A DNA stretch of 64,000 nucleotides from Shewanella chilikensis (GCF_002836945.1 NZ_NIJM01000010.1:1-64000), one strand, 5' to 3'; shown: positions 21,439 to 31,444, counted from the first letter of the stretch. Numbers and translations are program-made. The notes: generated by a model not told the origin, from the sequence alone.

Positions 21439-22911
21439 TTATTCATCCCAGGAGCGACCGTCTTTGGTGATCAAGGCCACTGAGGCCACAGGCCCCCAGG
21501 TACCGGCAGGATAAGGCTTGGGTTTTTCGTTGCTCATCTCCCAGGACTGAATAATGCCATCGACCCAAGTCCAAGCCTGCTCCACTTCGTCGCGGCGTAC
21601 AAACAATGCCTGATTACCCAGCATAGCTTCAAGCAACAAACGTTCATAAGCATCGGCGATACGTTCGTTCTTGAAGGTGTCGGAGAAGCTCAAATCCAGC
21701 TTGGTGGTTTGCAGTCGCTGTTTCTGCTCAAGCCCGGGCACCTTATTCATCATCTGGATCTCCACCCCTTCATGCGGTTGCAAACGTATGGTCAACTTAT
21801 TGGGCGGCAGATTGCGATGGCTTGAACGATACAGGTTATGGGGTGGATTCTTGAAATAGATGACAATTTCAGAACTCTTGAACGGCATACGTTTACCGCT
21901 GCGCAGATAGAAAGGCACCCCGGCCCAGCGCCAATTGTCGATATCGACACGCAAGGCGACAAAGGTTTCTGTGTTGGAATCCACGTTGGCGCCCTCTTCC
22001 TCCAGATAACCGGGAACCGGCGATCCTTTGAGGAACCCGGCCGAATACTGGCCGCGCACAGTGTTTTCAAATACATTGTCCTGATTGATGGGACGCAGCG
22101 ACTTGAGCACCTTCACCTTCTCATCACGAATGCTATCGGCATCCAGATTCACCGGAGGATCCATGGCAATCAAGGTCAGCACCTGCAATAAGTGGTTCTG
22201 GATCATGTCGCGCATCTGGCCGGCTTTGTCGAAATAACCCCAGCGTCCTTCAATACCCACCTCTTCGGCCACAGTGATCTGTACATGATCTATGGTGCGG
22301 TTATCCCACTTGGAGGCAAACAGTGAGTTGGCAAAACGCAAAGCAATCAAGTTCTGTACTGTTTCTTTACCCAGATAGTGGTCGATACGATAGACCTGAC
22401 TCTCACTGAAGTAGGCAGAAACCTGGTCATTGATCACTCTGGATGACTGCAGATCTGAGCCTATGGGCTTTTCCAGCACCACCCGGGTATCGGGATGGAT
22501 CAGTTGTTGTTCATGCAGGCAACGGCAGATATCACCGAAAATAGCCGGAGGCGTAGCAAAATAGTTGACCATCACCCGCTTGGCAGGTTCGAGCAGTTGG
22601 TGGAAGGCTTTGTATCCTTCAGATTCGGTAAAGTTGGTACCGACATAATGACAACGTTCGAGGAAGCGGGAAAGCGTGGTGTCGCACAGGGGTTCTTTAA
22701 CAAAGGTGCTCAGAGCCGTTTTAACCAGTTCGCGAAAATCTTCGGCAGAGAATTCATCTTTGGCAACACCTATGACCTTGGTGTCCCGATTGAGCAGACC
22801 GGCCTTATCCAGCTGGTAGAGCGAAGGCAACAATTTGCGCCTTGCCAAGTCGCCCTTGGTACCAAAGAGTACAAAATCACAAGCTTTGGCCTCTGATGTT
22901 GTTTTGCCCAT
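21439..22911 (-). CDS. zwf: Glucose-6-phosphate 1-dehydrogenase
   Basis: 490 residues, as in E. coli Zwf (491). Oxidises glucose 6-phosphate, producing NADPH. The nucleotide fold starts CDFVLFGTKGDLARRKLLP; the active-site signature RIDHYLGKETVQN includes the catalytic histidine region, and EKPIGSDLQSS is also typical. First gene of the operon, divergent from hexR, with an operator-like palindrome 65 bases upstream. Confidence 0.96.
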   Translation of the reverse strand: MGKTTSEAKACDFVLFGTKGDLARRKLLPSLYQLDKAGLLNRDTKVIGVAKDEFSAEDFRELVKTALSTFVKEPLCDTTLSRFLERCHYVGTNFTESEGYKAFHQLLEPAKRVMVNYFATPPAIFGDICRCLHEQQLIHPDTRVVLEKPIGSDLQSSRVINDQVSAYFSESQVYRIDHYLGKETVQNLIALRFANSLFASKWDNRTIDHVQITVAEEVGIEGRWGYFDKAGQMRDMIQNHLLQVLTLIAMDPPVNLDADSIRDEKVKVLKSLRPINQDNVFENTVRGQYSAGFLKGSPVPGYLEEEGANVDSNTETFVALRVDIDNWRWAGVPFYLRSGKRMPFKSSEIVIYFKNPPHNLYRSSHRNLPPNKLTIRLQPHEGVEIQMMNKVPGLEQKQRLQTTKLDLSFSDTFKNERIADAYERLLLEAMLGNQALFVRRDEVEQAWTWVDGIIQSWEMSNEKPKPYPAGTWGPVASVALITKDGRSWDE

Positions 22912-23226
22912 TGCTTAATGCTCTCCTTTTGTCGGTGGTGGTTCCACTATGCGATGAAGAATTCCACACTTTTGTTGTAATATAACAACAGTATTTATTA
23001 AATGCATCTATAATTTGCAAATAAAGCCTTGAGGCCAGTCTAGGCAGGTTTGGCAATAATCTGGTATGCTTTTCCTGCTTAAAACCTTCTTATCTCGGAA
23101 GTTAGCCTGTTTTCATTCCGGTATATACAGGACTTACGTCAAGATTGGTTTGCACCCTACTTTGTAGTGCTCAGGCCTCAAAGAAATAATAAAATTACAT
23201 AATTTCAACCCAGCGGACGTACGCGT
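22912..23226. promoter_or_regulatory. zwf-hexR divergent intergenic region with HexR-like site
   Basis: 315 bases, no gene. A 15-base site at 22976-22990 (TGTAATATAACAACA) matches the HexR consensus TGTAATWWWATTACA in its left half and partly in its right half, within a larger palindrome TGTTGTAATATAACAACA. HexR is known to bind such sites and release on binding KDPG. The placement permits control of both zwf and hexR. Confidence 0.65.
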
Positions 23227-24081
23227 ATGAATACCCTAGAAAAGGTTCAAAAAAACCTCCCCCATTTCAGCAAGTCAGAACGCAAAGTAGCCGAAGTTAT
23301 CCTGGCATCACCCCAGACAGCTATTCATTCAAGCATAGCAACTCTGGCCAAGATGGCGGATGTCAGCGAGCCTACAGTCAACCGCTTCTGTCGTCGTTTG
23401 GATACCAAAGGTTTCCCGGATTTTAAATTACATCTGGCCCAAAGTCTCGCAAATGGTACCCCTTACGTCAGTCGTCACGTTGAGGAAGATGATACACCCG
23501 AGTCTTACACCACCAAGATCTTCGAATCTTCCATGGCTTCTCTGGATACTGCACGCCAGAGCATAGATACCACGGCCATCAACAAGGCGGTAGACATACT
23601 GACTCAAGCGAAAAAGATCTCTTTCTTCGGTCTTGGCGCCTCTGCCTCAGTGGCACACGATGCCCAGAACAAGTTCTTCCGCTTTAATGTACCGGTTTTA
23701 TGTTTCGATGATGTGTTGATGCAACGCATGAGCTGTATCAATAGTGATGAAGGCGATGTAGTGGTGCTGATTTCCCACACAGGCCGCACCAAGTCTTTGA
23801 TCGATATAGCAAGATTGGCCAGAGAAAACGGCGCTGCCGTGATAGGTATTACCGCGCGTCACTCGCCGCTGTCGCAGGAATGTACCCTGCCGGTTACCAT
23901 GGAAGTGCCGGAGGACACAGATATGTACCTGCCTATGGCCTCTCGTTTGGCTCAGTTGGTGATTATTGATGTGCTGGCGACCGGGTTTACCCTGCGCCGG
24001 GGCCCACGCTTCAGGGAAAGTCTCAAGCGGGTCAAGGAAGTTTTGAAGGAATCCCGCATAGATAAGAGCGAACCACTGTAA
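23227..24081 (+). CDS. hexR: HexR sugar-phosphate-responsive repressor
   Basis: 284 residues of the RpiR family: N-terminal helix-turn-helix about 1-77 (IATLAKMADVSEPTVNRFCR) and a SIS sugar-phosphate-binding domain about 120-260 (KISFFGLGASASVAHDAQ, VVLISHTGRTKSLIDIAR). HexR represses central carbon genes and is released by KDPG, the Edd product. Divergent from zwf and upstream of pykA, it sits in the middle of its presumed targets, and both flanking promoter regions carry HexR-like palindromes. Confidence 0.95.
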   Translation: MNTLEKVQKNLPHFSKSERKVAEVILASPQTAIHSSIATLAKMADVSEPTVNRFCRRLDTKGFPDFKLHLAQSLANGTPYVSRHVEEDDTPESYTTKIFESSMASLDTARQSIDTTAINKAVDILTQAKKISFFGLGASASVAHDAQNKFFRFNVPVLCFDDVLMQRMSCINSDEGDVVVLISHTGRTKSLIDIARLARENGAAVIGITARHSPLSQECTLPVTMEVPEDTDMYLPMASRLAQLVIIDVLATGFTLRRGPRFRESLKRVKEVLKESRIDKSEPL

Positions 24082-24101
24082 TCCCCTTTCCCGTAAGCAC
24101 C

Positions 24102-24131
24102 TGGGCAGTTACCAAAATTGGCAACTGCCCA
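24102..24131 (+). terminator. Inverted repeat after hexR
   Basis: TGGGCAGTT (24102-24110) and AACTGCCCA (24123-24131), nine perfect pairs. No T-run follows, so it is at best a weak terminator. Confidence 0.45.
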
Positions 24132-24192
24132 AGCCACGCCTAAAATTAGCCGTAACTCACAAAAATAAAACTTTGAGTTAGATCATTTTGTC

Positions 24193-24207
24193 TGTAAGTT
24201 TCCTACA
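24193..24207 (+). promoter_or_regulatory. HexR-like operator before pykA
   Basis: TGTAAGTTTCCTACA, an imperfect palindrome close to the HexR consensus, about 60 bases before the pykA start and near its expected promoter. Second such site in the window, consistent with HexR control of pyruvate kinase. Confidence 0.6.
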
Positions 24208-24267
24208 TATTGAGCCGATGTCTGTTAATATAGCGTAAGATTTTTTAAAACTTAAACGGAGTATATT

Positions 24268-25707
24268 ATGTTCCGCAGAACCAAGATCGTTACCACGCTG
24301 GGCCCAGCCACAGATCGTGATGATAACCTGCGTCGTATCATAGCAGCAGGTGCCAACGTTGTTCGCCTCAACTTCTCCCACGGTTCCCCAGAAGATCACC
24401 TAAAACGCGCCAGCCAAGCCCGCAGCATTGCGAAAGAGCTTGGTGTACACGTTGCCATCCTCGGCGATCTCCAGGGTCCGAAAATCCGTGTTTCCACCTT
24501 CAAGGACAATAAGAAAGTCCAACTCAAGCTTGGCCAGCCATTCATTCTGGATGCCGAGCTGGGTAAAGGCGAAGGCGACGAAACCCAGGTGGGTATCGAT
24601 TACAAGGAACTGCCGGACGATGTGGTTGTCGGTGATATCCTGATGCTGGACGATGGCCGGGTACAACTGAAAGTCGAAAAGGTAGAAGGCCGTAAGGTAC
24701 ATACCAGCGTGACTGTTGCCGGTCCCCTGTCCAACAACAAGGGGATCAACAAGAAAGGCGGTGGTCTGTCTGCTGCTGCACTGACAGATAAAGACAAGCA
24801 GGACATCATCACTGCGGCACAAATTCAGGTGGACTACCTGGCCGTTTCCTTCCCCCGCAGCGGTGCCGATCTTAACTATGCCCGCGAACTGGCGCAAAAG
24901 GCCGGCAGCAACGCCCTGATAGTATCCAAGGTAGAGCGCGCCGAAGCCGTAGCTTCCGATGAAGCGATGGACGATGTAATCCTCGCCTCCGATGCCGTCA
25001 TGGTTGCCCGCGGCGACCTGGGGGTAGAAATCGGCGATCCGGCTCTGGTGGCCGTGCAGAAAAAACTGATCAGCCGCTCGCGTCAGCTCAATAAGGTGGT
25101 GATCACCGCAACCCAGATGATGGAGTCTATGATCAGCAGCCCTATGCCGACCCGCGCCGAAGTCATGGACGTGGCCAACGCCGTACTCGACGGTACAGAC
25201 GCCGTAATGCTTTCGGCCGAGACCGCCGCCGGGGATTATCCTGAAGAAACGGTTCAGGCCATGGCCAGGGTTTGTCTTGGCGCCGAAGCACATCCCAGTG
25301 TGCGGGTATCCAAGCACCGTCTGGATGAAAGCTTCAGCTCCATAGAAGAAACCATAGCGCTGTCTACCATGTATGCTGCCAACCATTTGCAGGGTGTCAA
25401 GGCGATTATCGCCCTGACAGAATCCGGGGCGACGCCCAAGTTGATGTCACGGATAAGCTCGGCGCTGCCTATCTTCGCCCTTGCCCGTCATCAACCCACT
25501 TTGGCCAAGATGGCACTGTATCGAGGTGTCTATCCGGTTGAGTTTGACTCCACCGTTTATGCCGCCGATGAACTGGCGAAAAAAGCCCTTGAAAGCCTCA
25601 AGGCCAAGGGATACCTGGAGAGTGGTGACATGGTGCTCATGACCAAGGGTGATGCCATGGAAACCGTAGGTGGCACCAATACCTGCAAGGTGTTGATCGT
25701 CGCCTAA
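24268..25707 (+). CDS. pykA: Pyruvate kinase (PykA type)
   Basis: 479 residues (E. coli PykA 480), starting [14 protein letters not shown]. Converts phosphoenolpyruvate and ADP to pyruvate and ATP. The active-site segment with the conserved Lys/Glu is [13 protein letters not shown], followed by [31 protein letters not shown] and [13 protein letters not shown]. Its AMP/sugar-phosphate-activated PykA class is inferred from length and neighbours (hexR-zwf-edd, as in enterics). Confidence 0.95.
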   Translation: MFRRTKIVTTLGPATDRDDNLRRIIAAGANVVRLNFSHGSPEDHLKRASQARSIAKELGVHVAILGDLQGPKIRVSTFKDNKKVQLKLGQPFILDAELGKGEGDETQVGIDYKELPDDVVVGDILMLDDGRVQLKVEKVEGRKVHTSVTVAGPLSNNKGINKKGGGLSAAALTDKDKQDIITAAQIQVDYLAVSFPRSGADLNYARELAQKAGSNALIVSKVERAEAVASDEAMDDVILASDAVMVARGDLGVEIGDPALVAVQKKLISRSRQLNKVVITATQMMESMISSPMPTRAEVMDVANAVLDGTDAVMLSAETAAGDYPEETVQAMARVCLGAEAHPSVRVSKHRLDESFSSIEETIALSTMYAANHLQGVKAIIALTESGATPKLMSRISSALPIFALARHQPTLAKMALYRGVYPVEFDSTVYAADELAKKALESLKAKGYLESGDMVLMTKGDAMETVGGTNTCKVLIVA

Positions 25708-25743
25708 TGGCTTGCCAATAGCGCTAAGCTGATAACAAAACAG

Positions 25744-25772
25744 AAAAGGTACGCCGAGGCGTACCTTTTTTA
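25744..25772 (+). terminator. Terminator after pykA
   Basis: AAAAGGTACGC (25744-25754) pairs perfectly with GCGTACCTTTT (25759-25769) around a four-base loop CGAG, followed by more T. Confidence 0.88.
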
Positions 25773-25881
25773 TTTCTGCTGCTTTGGTTCTGTTTCAGGC
25801 TTGGTGATTTTGTTTACATCAGAGCTAAGCCCACCTGGGACAGGCTTACCAAACTGAAATTCAGATACCAATCAATCTCAA

Positions 25882-28158
25882 TTACAGCGTTTCAAAATCA
25901 TCGACATTGATTGCCGCCAACCGCAGTTTATCGGCCTCAAGCAACTGCTCATACTCGGCTTTACTGATAACCTCAGCGTCCAATGCCGCCTGATACAGAG
26001 ATAGCGGTGCCAGCTTGGCAGACAAACGACCATCCTTTTGCGCCTTTCTCAGTTTGCCGTGCAGTTCACGGCACTGATATTGAGCCTTGAATGCCGCTTC
26101 CACCTCGGCAATACCACTGGTGTCGCCGTCAAACTCAGGACAGAGGAAGGTCAGCCTGTCACGGGCCGGACCCGGTTTAAGCATGCTCTTGACCAGCTCA
26201 ATGGACTGACTGTCTTTCGGGCCGTTGAAGTGGTTCCCCAGTGGGAATACCAGCACACGCATGACCCAGGCAACCGGACGGTTGGGGAAGTTGGCTATCG
26301 CCTGCTCAAGCGCCTTGGCAGCCAGTTGCAATCGGGTATCCATCACATGTTTGACTATCGGCAGGTCGTCAAACTGGCGGCCATTGTCTTCAAACAGTTT
26401 CAATGTGGCCGAGCCCAGATACAGCTGACTGAGAACGTCACCGAGTCTGGCTGAAATCATCTCCTTGCGCTTGAGATCGCCGCCCAAGATAAGCATCGAT
26501 AAGTCGGTCACCAGCGCCAGCGCCTTGGACAGACGGGCCATCTGCTTGTAATAGTCGCGGGTATCGCCACTCACGGGTGAGCGCTCAAAATAGCTACGGC
26601 TGAGGGCGTTACCCAAAGAGCCGAAGGCGTTACGCAGCGCATAACCAATGTGGCCCATCAGCAAGGAGTCGAAACGCTCCAGCGCTTCACTGTTGTCTTC
26701 CATGCCGGCAGCTTCCATCTCGGCCAGTACATAAGGATGACAGCGGGTCGCGCCCTGACCGAAGATCATCAAACTACGGGTCAGGATGTTGGCCCCTTCC
26801 ACTGTGATGGAGATTGGGTTGGCCATATAGCCATGAGCCAGATAATTTTTTGGCCCCATCTGAATCCCCTTGCCGGACTGAATATCCATGGCATCGTTCA
26901 TCACCTGACGGCCAAGCTCTGTCATGTGATATTTGGCAATCGCGGTCACCACAGATGGCTTAACCTTGAGATCTATGCCTGTGGTTGTCAGACGACGAGC
27001 CGCTTCCAGCTGATAGGTGTTGGCAATGATCCTTGCCAGCGCTTCCTGAACCCCTTCAAACTGACCTATGGCCATGCCGAACTGCTTACGCACATAGCTG
27101 TAAGCGGTTGTAGTCTTGGTCGCCATATGCCCTGATGCCGTCGCCAGCGCAGGCAGTGAAATACCACGCCCGGCAGAGAGGCACTCCACCAGCATACGCC
27201 AGCCGCGGCCGGCGTATTGTGGGCCACCTATGATCCAATCCAGCGGAATAAACACCTCTTCCCCTTGAGTGGTACCATTCATAAAGGCCATATTGAGCGG
27301 GTTGTGACGACGACCAATTTTCACGCCGGGATGATCGGTTGGGATCAGGGCGCAGGTGATCCCCAAGTTAACCTTGTCACCCAACAGCCCGTCTGGGTCA
27401 CGCATCTGAAATGCCAGCCCCAGCACAGTGGCCACTGGAGCCAGAGTGATGTAACGCTTGTTCCAGCTCAGCTTCAGCCCCAGAGTTTCCTCGCCTTCGA
27501 ACTCACCGCGGCAGACTATCCCTTCATCGGGAATGGCACCGGCATCCGAGCCGGCTTCGGGGCCGGTCAGGGCAAAACAAGGGATCTCTTCACCTTTGGC
27601 CAAGGCCGGCAACCAATGCTCTTTCTGCTCCTTGGTACCATAATGAGTCAGCAGCTCACCCGGACCGAGTGAGTTGGGTACCATCACAGTCACAGCGGCG
27701 CTGACACTGCGGCTCGCCAACTTACTGACTATGGTGGAGTTGGCATAGGCAGAAAACTCACGGCCACCGTATTTTTTCGGGATGATCAGCGCGAAGAAGC
27801 CTTCTTTCTTGAAGTACTCCCACAGCTCGGGCGGTAAGTCCTTGCGGTTGTTGACTATGTCATAGTCATCAATCATTTTTAGCGCCGTCATCACCTGATG
27901 GTCGATAAAATCTTTCTCATCGGCACTCAGCGCCGGTTTACCATAGGCATGCAGGCTTTCCCAGTTGGGTTTCCCACGAAACAGCTCGGCTTCCCACCAC
28001 ACATCACCGGCCTCCATCGCTTCGCGCTCTGTATCCGAAAGCGGTGGTAGCACCTTGCGAAAGAAGGCCAATACCGGCCGGGTCACAAACTGCAGGCGTA
28101 TATTGCGCACAAAGAACAGCGCTATCAGGGCAACTATTATTAAGAGGATAATGCTCAT
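25882..28158 (-). CDS. fadE: Acyl-CoA dehydrogenase
   Basis: 758 residues from ATG 28158 (AAAGGTCT upstream). N-terminal hydrophobic helix MSIILLIIVALIALFFV is typical of membrane-associated FadE. The core dehydrogenase part includes FALTGPEAGSDAGAIPD, NKRYITLAPVATVLGLA and GGPQYAGRGWRMLVECLSAG; E. coli FadE is 814. It carries out the first oxidation of acyl-CoA in beta-oxidation, passing electrons to an ETF-type acceptor. It lies ten bases after the TetR gene, so the repressor and enzyme form one operon. Confidence 0.93.
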   Translation of the reverse strand: MSIILLIIVALIALFFVRNIRLQFVTRPVLAFFRKVLPPLSDTEREAMEAGDVWWEAELFRGKPNWESLHAYGKPALSADEKDFIDHQVMTALKMIDDYDIVNNRKDLPPELWEYFKKEGFFALIIPKKYGGREFSAYANSTIVSKLASRSVSAAVTVMVPNSLGPGELLTHYGTKEQKEHWLPALAKGEEIPCFALTGPEAGSDAGAIPDEGIVCRGEFEGEETLGLKLSWNKRYITLAPVATVLGLAFQMRDPDGLLGDKVNLGITCALIPTDHPGVKIGRRHNPLNMAFMNGTTQGEEVFIPLDWIIGGPQYAGRGWRMLVECLSAGRGISLPALATASGHMATKTTTAYSYVRKQFGMAIGQFEGVQEALARIIANTYQLEAARRLTTTGIDLKVKPSVVTAIAKYHMTELGRQVMNDAMDIQSGKGIQMGPKNYLAHGYMANPISITVEGANILTRSLMIFGQGATRCHPYVLAEMEAAGMEDNSEALERFDSLLMGHIGYALRNAFGSLGNALSRSYFERSPVSGDTRDYYKQMARLSKALALVTDLSMLILGGDLKRKEMISARLGDVLSQLYLGSATLKLFEDNGRQFDDLPIVKHVMDTRLQLAAKALEQAIANFPNRPVAWVMRVLVFPLGNHFNGPKDSQSIELVKSMLKPGPARDRLTFLCPEFDGDTSGIAEVEAAFKAQYQCRELHGKLRKAQKDGRLSAKLAPLSLYQAALDAEVISKAEYEQLLEADKLRLAAINVDDFETL

Positions 28159-28168
28159 AACCAGACCT

Positions 28169-28816
28169 TTATTCTGCTTGAGAAACCAACGGCACAGCCA
28201 CACCGGCAGCCATGTAAGGGATCACCTTGCGGATCACTGCCTCTATATCATTATGTTCACCAAAGTCGGCTTCGGCTATCTCGTTGAGCGCATCGGCCGA
28301 GGCCATGGTGAAAACTATGGTTCCCAGGGTAAAGTGCAAGCGCCAGAACATTTCTGCCGGTGGAATGTGAGGTGCACTGCCAGACACAGCCTGAACAAAC
28401 TGATCCAGATGCTTGCCATAATGAGTGGTAATAAACCAGCGCAAGTGCCCCTGACTTTCGATATAGCCACGACCAAGCAGTTGCAGAAAAATACTGGTTC
28501 CTTCGTTGCGAACTTTGTTAAGTTCCAGCAACGGCCCCACCAAAGAGGAGAAAATAGCATCCAAAGAGGCCTGTTTATCCCGGCCGATAAGCTCATTAAT
28601 GGCGTTTGACGCCGACGGCATAAAAACATCCAGGTAACGTGCCAAAACCGCCCGGATGAGCTCTTTTTTTGAACCAAAATGGTAGTTTACAGATGCAAGA
28701 TTCACTTCTGCTTTGCTGGTAATAAGCCTGAGGGAGGTTTCTGAAAACCCCCGCTCGGCAAACAGCTTCTCCGCGGCATCGAGAATTCTTGTCTTGGTAT
28801 CAGATCGACTTGCCAT
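28169..28816 (-). CDS. psrA: TetR-family regulator, PsrA-like
   Basis: 215 residues. N-terminal TetR helix-turn-helix: ILDAAEKLFAERGFSETSLR then VNLASVNYHFGSKKELIRAV. The C-terminal ligand domain is as in PsrA/FabR-like regulators. PsrA of Shewanella and Pseudomonas represses beta-oxidation genes and responds to long-chain acyl-CoA; the adjoining fadE and an AAAC-N4-GTTT palindrome in front of the gene support this over other TetR proteins, but the name is by context. Confidence 0.8.
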   Translation of the reverse strand: MASRSDTKTRILDAAEKLFAERGFSETSLRLITSKAEVNLASVNYHFGSKKELIRAVLARYLDVFMPSASNAINELIGRDKQASLDAIFSSLVGPLLELNKVRNEGTSIFLQLLGRGYIESQGHLRWFITTHYGKHLDQFVQAVSGSAPHIPPAEMFWRLHFTLGTIVFTMASADALNEIAEADFGEHNDIEAVIRKVIPYMAAGVAVPLVSQAE

Positions 28817-28831
28817 TCCGTGACCTTAGTT

Positions 28832-28854
28832 AATTTAAAACACTCGTTTAAATT
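28832..28854 (-). promoter_or_regulatory. Probable PsrA operator
   Basis: Palindrome with core TTAAAACACTCGTTTAAA at 28835-28852 (TTAAAAC, four-base spacer, GTTTAAA), 16 bases above the psrA start. It fits the published PsrA-type site with AAAC and GTTT half-sites and implies autoregulation of psrA-fadE. Confidence 0.6.
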
Positions 28855-28927
28855 AAACATTGGTTACACTTATGTCAAACGAAATCTCGGCTACGGTCAA
28901 GGCAGATAATCTGCCGCCACAGACAGC

Positions 28928-29518
28928 TCAGCGAAAGCCCGCTCCTTTGTGGTTGGTCTCGCGGGATTCAAGCCGTTTCGCTGCTGATTTAGGCAACATC
29001 ACATAGAGGGCGCCATAGCCGCCATGTTCGCGCTGAGCGCTGTGAAACGCTTGCACTTCATCTATCTGCGACAACCAGAAGTTGACACAGGACTTGATAA
29101 GCCCAGGAAACGGCTTACGATTCTGCCCTTTGCCATGTATCACCAGCACGCAGCGGTGGCCCAAAGCCACTTGAGCCTGAATGAAACCGAGCAGATAATC
29201 TCTGGCCTGTCGCACCGACATGGCATGAATATCCAGCTCGGCGGCTATCTTGTATTTGCCGAGACGTAAATTCTTGAATACCGCCTCCTGGATCCCCTGC
29301 TGCTTGTAACTGAGCATATCATCGGGTTTCACTCTGGGGATCAGCGCTAAATCCAAGGTCAGACGCTGCAGATACTCATGGGCTTCGGCGGCGGCTTTGC
29401 GTGCCTGTTTTGACTCACTGGAAAGAGGTTTCGCTCTGGTCACTGCCTGAGGTTGCTGTTTGAGCGGCACCACATCGGCCATTTCTTGCATAAAAAGTGT
29501 CAGATCATCTGCTTTCAT
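28928..29518 (-). CDS. Smr-domain protein
   Basis: 196 residues. C-terminal Smr domain with LDIHAMSVRQARDYLLGFIQ (usual LDLHG, here LDIHA) and VLVIHGKGQNRKPFPGL followed by the conserved end EHGGYGALYVML. Smr domains nick DNA or RNA; stand-alone proteins like E. coli SmrA/SmrB act on nucleic acids, SmrB cutting mRNA at collided ribosomes. This protein aligns best in layout with SmrA (YdaL)-type proteins. Single gene. Confidence 0.8.
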   Translation of the reverse strand: MKADDLTLFMQEMADVVPLKQQPQAVTRAKPLSSESKQARKAAAEAHEYLQRLTLDLALIPRVKPDDMLSYKQQGIQEAVFKNLRLGKYKIAAELDIHAMSVRQARDYLLGFIQAQVALGHRCVLVIHGKGQNRKPFPGLIKSCVNFWLSQIDEVQAFHSAQREHGGYGALYVMLPKSAAKRLESRETNHKGAGFR

Positions 29519-29633
29519 GATGCGACTCCTCCAACTTATGACGTGGTTTACACACTTTGTAAAGAAATCAATCTTCTGTTACCAAAGGGCTTCTATTATA
29601 GTGAGGTCAGATGAGCCTGCTTAGATGATTTTA

Positions 29634-30236
29634 ATGAAATTCTTAACCCTATTGCTCGTTTGCCTGATTTCTGTGCTTCAGCCCCTCAAGGCTACCGAAT
29701 TACAGGATAAAGACCAAGCAGCCCTTAATCGTGTCTATGTCATGTTCAACCGGGCATTTAAAGAACTTAACTCCGCCCCTCTGGAAAACATATACGCCGA
29801 GGATGCCACTTATATTCCTGAACAGCAAAGCCTTGCCATAGTTCAGGGACGTGAAAACGTACTCAAACTGTATCAAAAGTTCTTTGACCGCATCCGCCAT
29901 AAACAAGCCAGAATAGATGTAGATTTTCGGGTCGTTCAACGTCAGACGCACGGCAAGAGCGCCACCGACATAGGCTATTACCTGGTGCGTTTTCACCCGC
30001 CGAAAGACACAGAAGAACCCATGAGCGAGTTTGCCGGTAAAATCGTTATAGTCAGCCACAAAGATAAAAAAGGTAACTGGTTGGTGGATGTTGATACCAG
30101 CAACCGCGCCGAGCCTGAGCATTATTTCAACGCTAAACCCCAACCTAACCTGTATTATGGCGAGCAATTTGCCCCTGTGCCCCCTGCCAGCGATCTCCCA
30201 TCCAATGTTGAAATTGAAATAGTTCATGCCAAGTAA
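29634..30236 (+). CDS. Secreted SnoaL/DUF4440-like protein
   Basis: 200 residues from the second ATG (29634). Signal peptide FLTLLLVCLISVLQPLKATE, then a cone-fold domain of about 130 residues (VYVMFNRAFKELNSAPLENI, YAEDATYIPEQQ, VLKLYQKFFDRI) resembling SnoaL/DUF4440 proteins, and a C-terminal tail. Probably periplasmic. Active-site residues cannot be assigned and the function is unknown. Single gene. Confidence 0.6.
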   Translation: MKFLTLLLVCLISVLQPLKATELQDKDQAALNRVYVMFNRAFKELNSAPLENIYAEDATYIPEQQSLAIVQGRENVLKLYQKFFDRIRHKQARIDVDFRVVQRQTHGKSATDIGYYLVRFHPPKDTEEPMSEFAGKIVIVSHKDKKGNWLVDVDTSNRAEPEHYFNAKPQPNLYYGEQFAPVPPASDLPSNVEIEIVHAK

Positions 30237-30356
30237 TTGGCAGTACTTGAGCGTGTGCCCTGTAGATACAAGGGCGCTATCGTTTTGGTTGCAATAACAA
30301 AGACGAGTTGCCTTGTTCACTTCTCTTGCTAAAGTTCACGACAAGTAAAAGGAATT

Positions 30357-31046
30357 ATGAGTCAGATGACACCATCCAAATTATTGAACGATTACAAATG
30401 GTTCGATCGCACCTTTACCGGCAAATACGCTAATCTGGATTTAGGGAGCGAAATCACATTGCCCATCTCTTTGAGCTTTTTCGCTCTGCCCTGGAGAAAA
30501 GAGCTGCCGCTACTTTTGAGCCTAGTTCCCGTTATAATGCTGGCCACACTGCTGGCATCATTTATGGGAAAGGGTCATTTGCTGCTCCCTGCCTGCAGCG
30601 CCATCTGGTTTTTAATATATATCCAGGTACGTAAAAGCCGGATACTGACTCAGTTAGGCGTGAAAAGCAGTGCCAAAGACGAGCGGCAGATAAGGATAAA
30701 CCAAACCCATATTTTCCTGCCTCAATATCTCACAGGAACAACAATCGCTATTGCCAAAGAGGATATCGCAAGTCTGGTGTTCCACTGGGTGGACTATCAT
30801 GACAGTCATCAGCTTGAGCGAAAACGAGCTCACGCCGCGACAGTTAAGCAGAAAAACGGCCGTGAGTACCATCTCTCGGGTATGGCATATCCTTTAAGAA
30901 GCCTGCTTTACCTTGCTATCTTCTTTGGCTACCCAGTAACACTGCTCCAAGCTTCCCCTAAAGCAGAAGGCCTTATCCGTTTTGCCACCTTACTCGCAAT
31001 CAGTGTGCTCACACTTAATGTTGTCATGCTTTTTGTCATCAGTTGA
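30357..31046 (+). CDS. Unknown membrane protein
   Basis: 229 residues with three or four hydrophobic segments: LLLSLVPVIMLATLLASFMG and LLLPACSAIWFLIYIQV as a hairpin, then a polar domain of about 90 residues, then LLYLAIFFGYPVTLLQA and FATLLAISVLTLNVVMLFVI. I recognise no family. AAAGGAATT precedes the ATG. Single gene 120 bases after the SnoaL-like gene. Confidence 0.55.
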   Translation: MSQMTPSKLLNDYKWFDRTFTGKYANLDLGSEITLPISLSFFALPWRKELPLLLSLVPVIMLATLLASFMGKGHLLLPACSAIWFLIYIQVRKSRILTQLGVKSSAKDERQIRINQTHIFLPQYLTGTTIAIAKEDIASLVFHWVDYHDSHQLERKRAHAATVKQKNGREYHLSGMAYPLRSLLYLAIFFGYPVTLLQASPKAEGLIRFATLLAISVLTLNVVMLFVIS

Positions 31047-31349
31047 GTGAAATCCGGTACAGTTAACCAACGCCTTTTTAAAGCAATGACGCCCATAACG
31101 TACTCAAAGCAGATCTGATGCCAGGCTTTATCAAAATCATCAGCGATTGGAGCAGCAACAAATTATCGTCTGTGTCGACAACGAATCCAGCGTCTGCGTT
31201 GCTCTTGAGAAAAGAGTCACCTAAGAACTGAGTATCAAAGGTTTACAGCAATATAAGAATAGCGAAAGAGAGAGTGTCCCACAAAATTCATGCGGTTGAC
31301 AATTCAGTGAAAGATATAACGGAAAATGTAAAGTTGAAGCGATTGCCTG
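31047..31349. other. Intergenic, no gene seen
   Basis: About 300 bases between the membrane protein and the cold-shock gene terminator. Short frames occur but none has a ribosome site or domain character; it could hold the decayed remains of a small gene. Confidence 0.4.
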
Positions 31350-31351
31350 CG

Positions 31352-31409
31352 GATATAAAAAAACCGCGCTTTCCTTACACTTCTTTTTGTAGTGTAGGCT
31401 CGCGCGGTT
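31352..31409 (-). terminator. Long hairpin terminator of the cold-shock gene
   Basis: Outer stem AACCGCGC (31362-31369) / GCGCGGTT (31402-31409); inside it a second stem CCTTACACT (31373-31381) with AGTGTAGG (31391-31398). On the minus strand the outer stem runs into TTTTTTTATATCC, a strong stop after the csp gene. Confidence 0.8.
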
Positions 31410-31444
31410 GATTACTATATCGCTCGGGTTACCCCGAAAAGCGA

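Noticed and set aside
24400..25386. 328-codon minus-strand frame opposite pykA
   Set aside because: His/Gly-rich antisense of a clearly real pykA; no domain.
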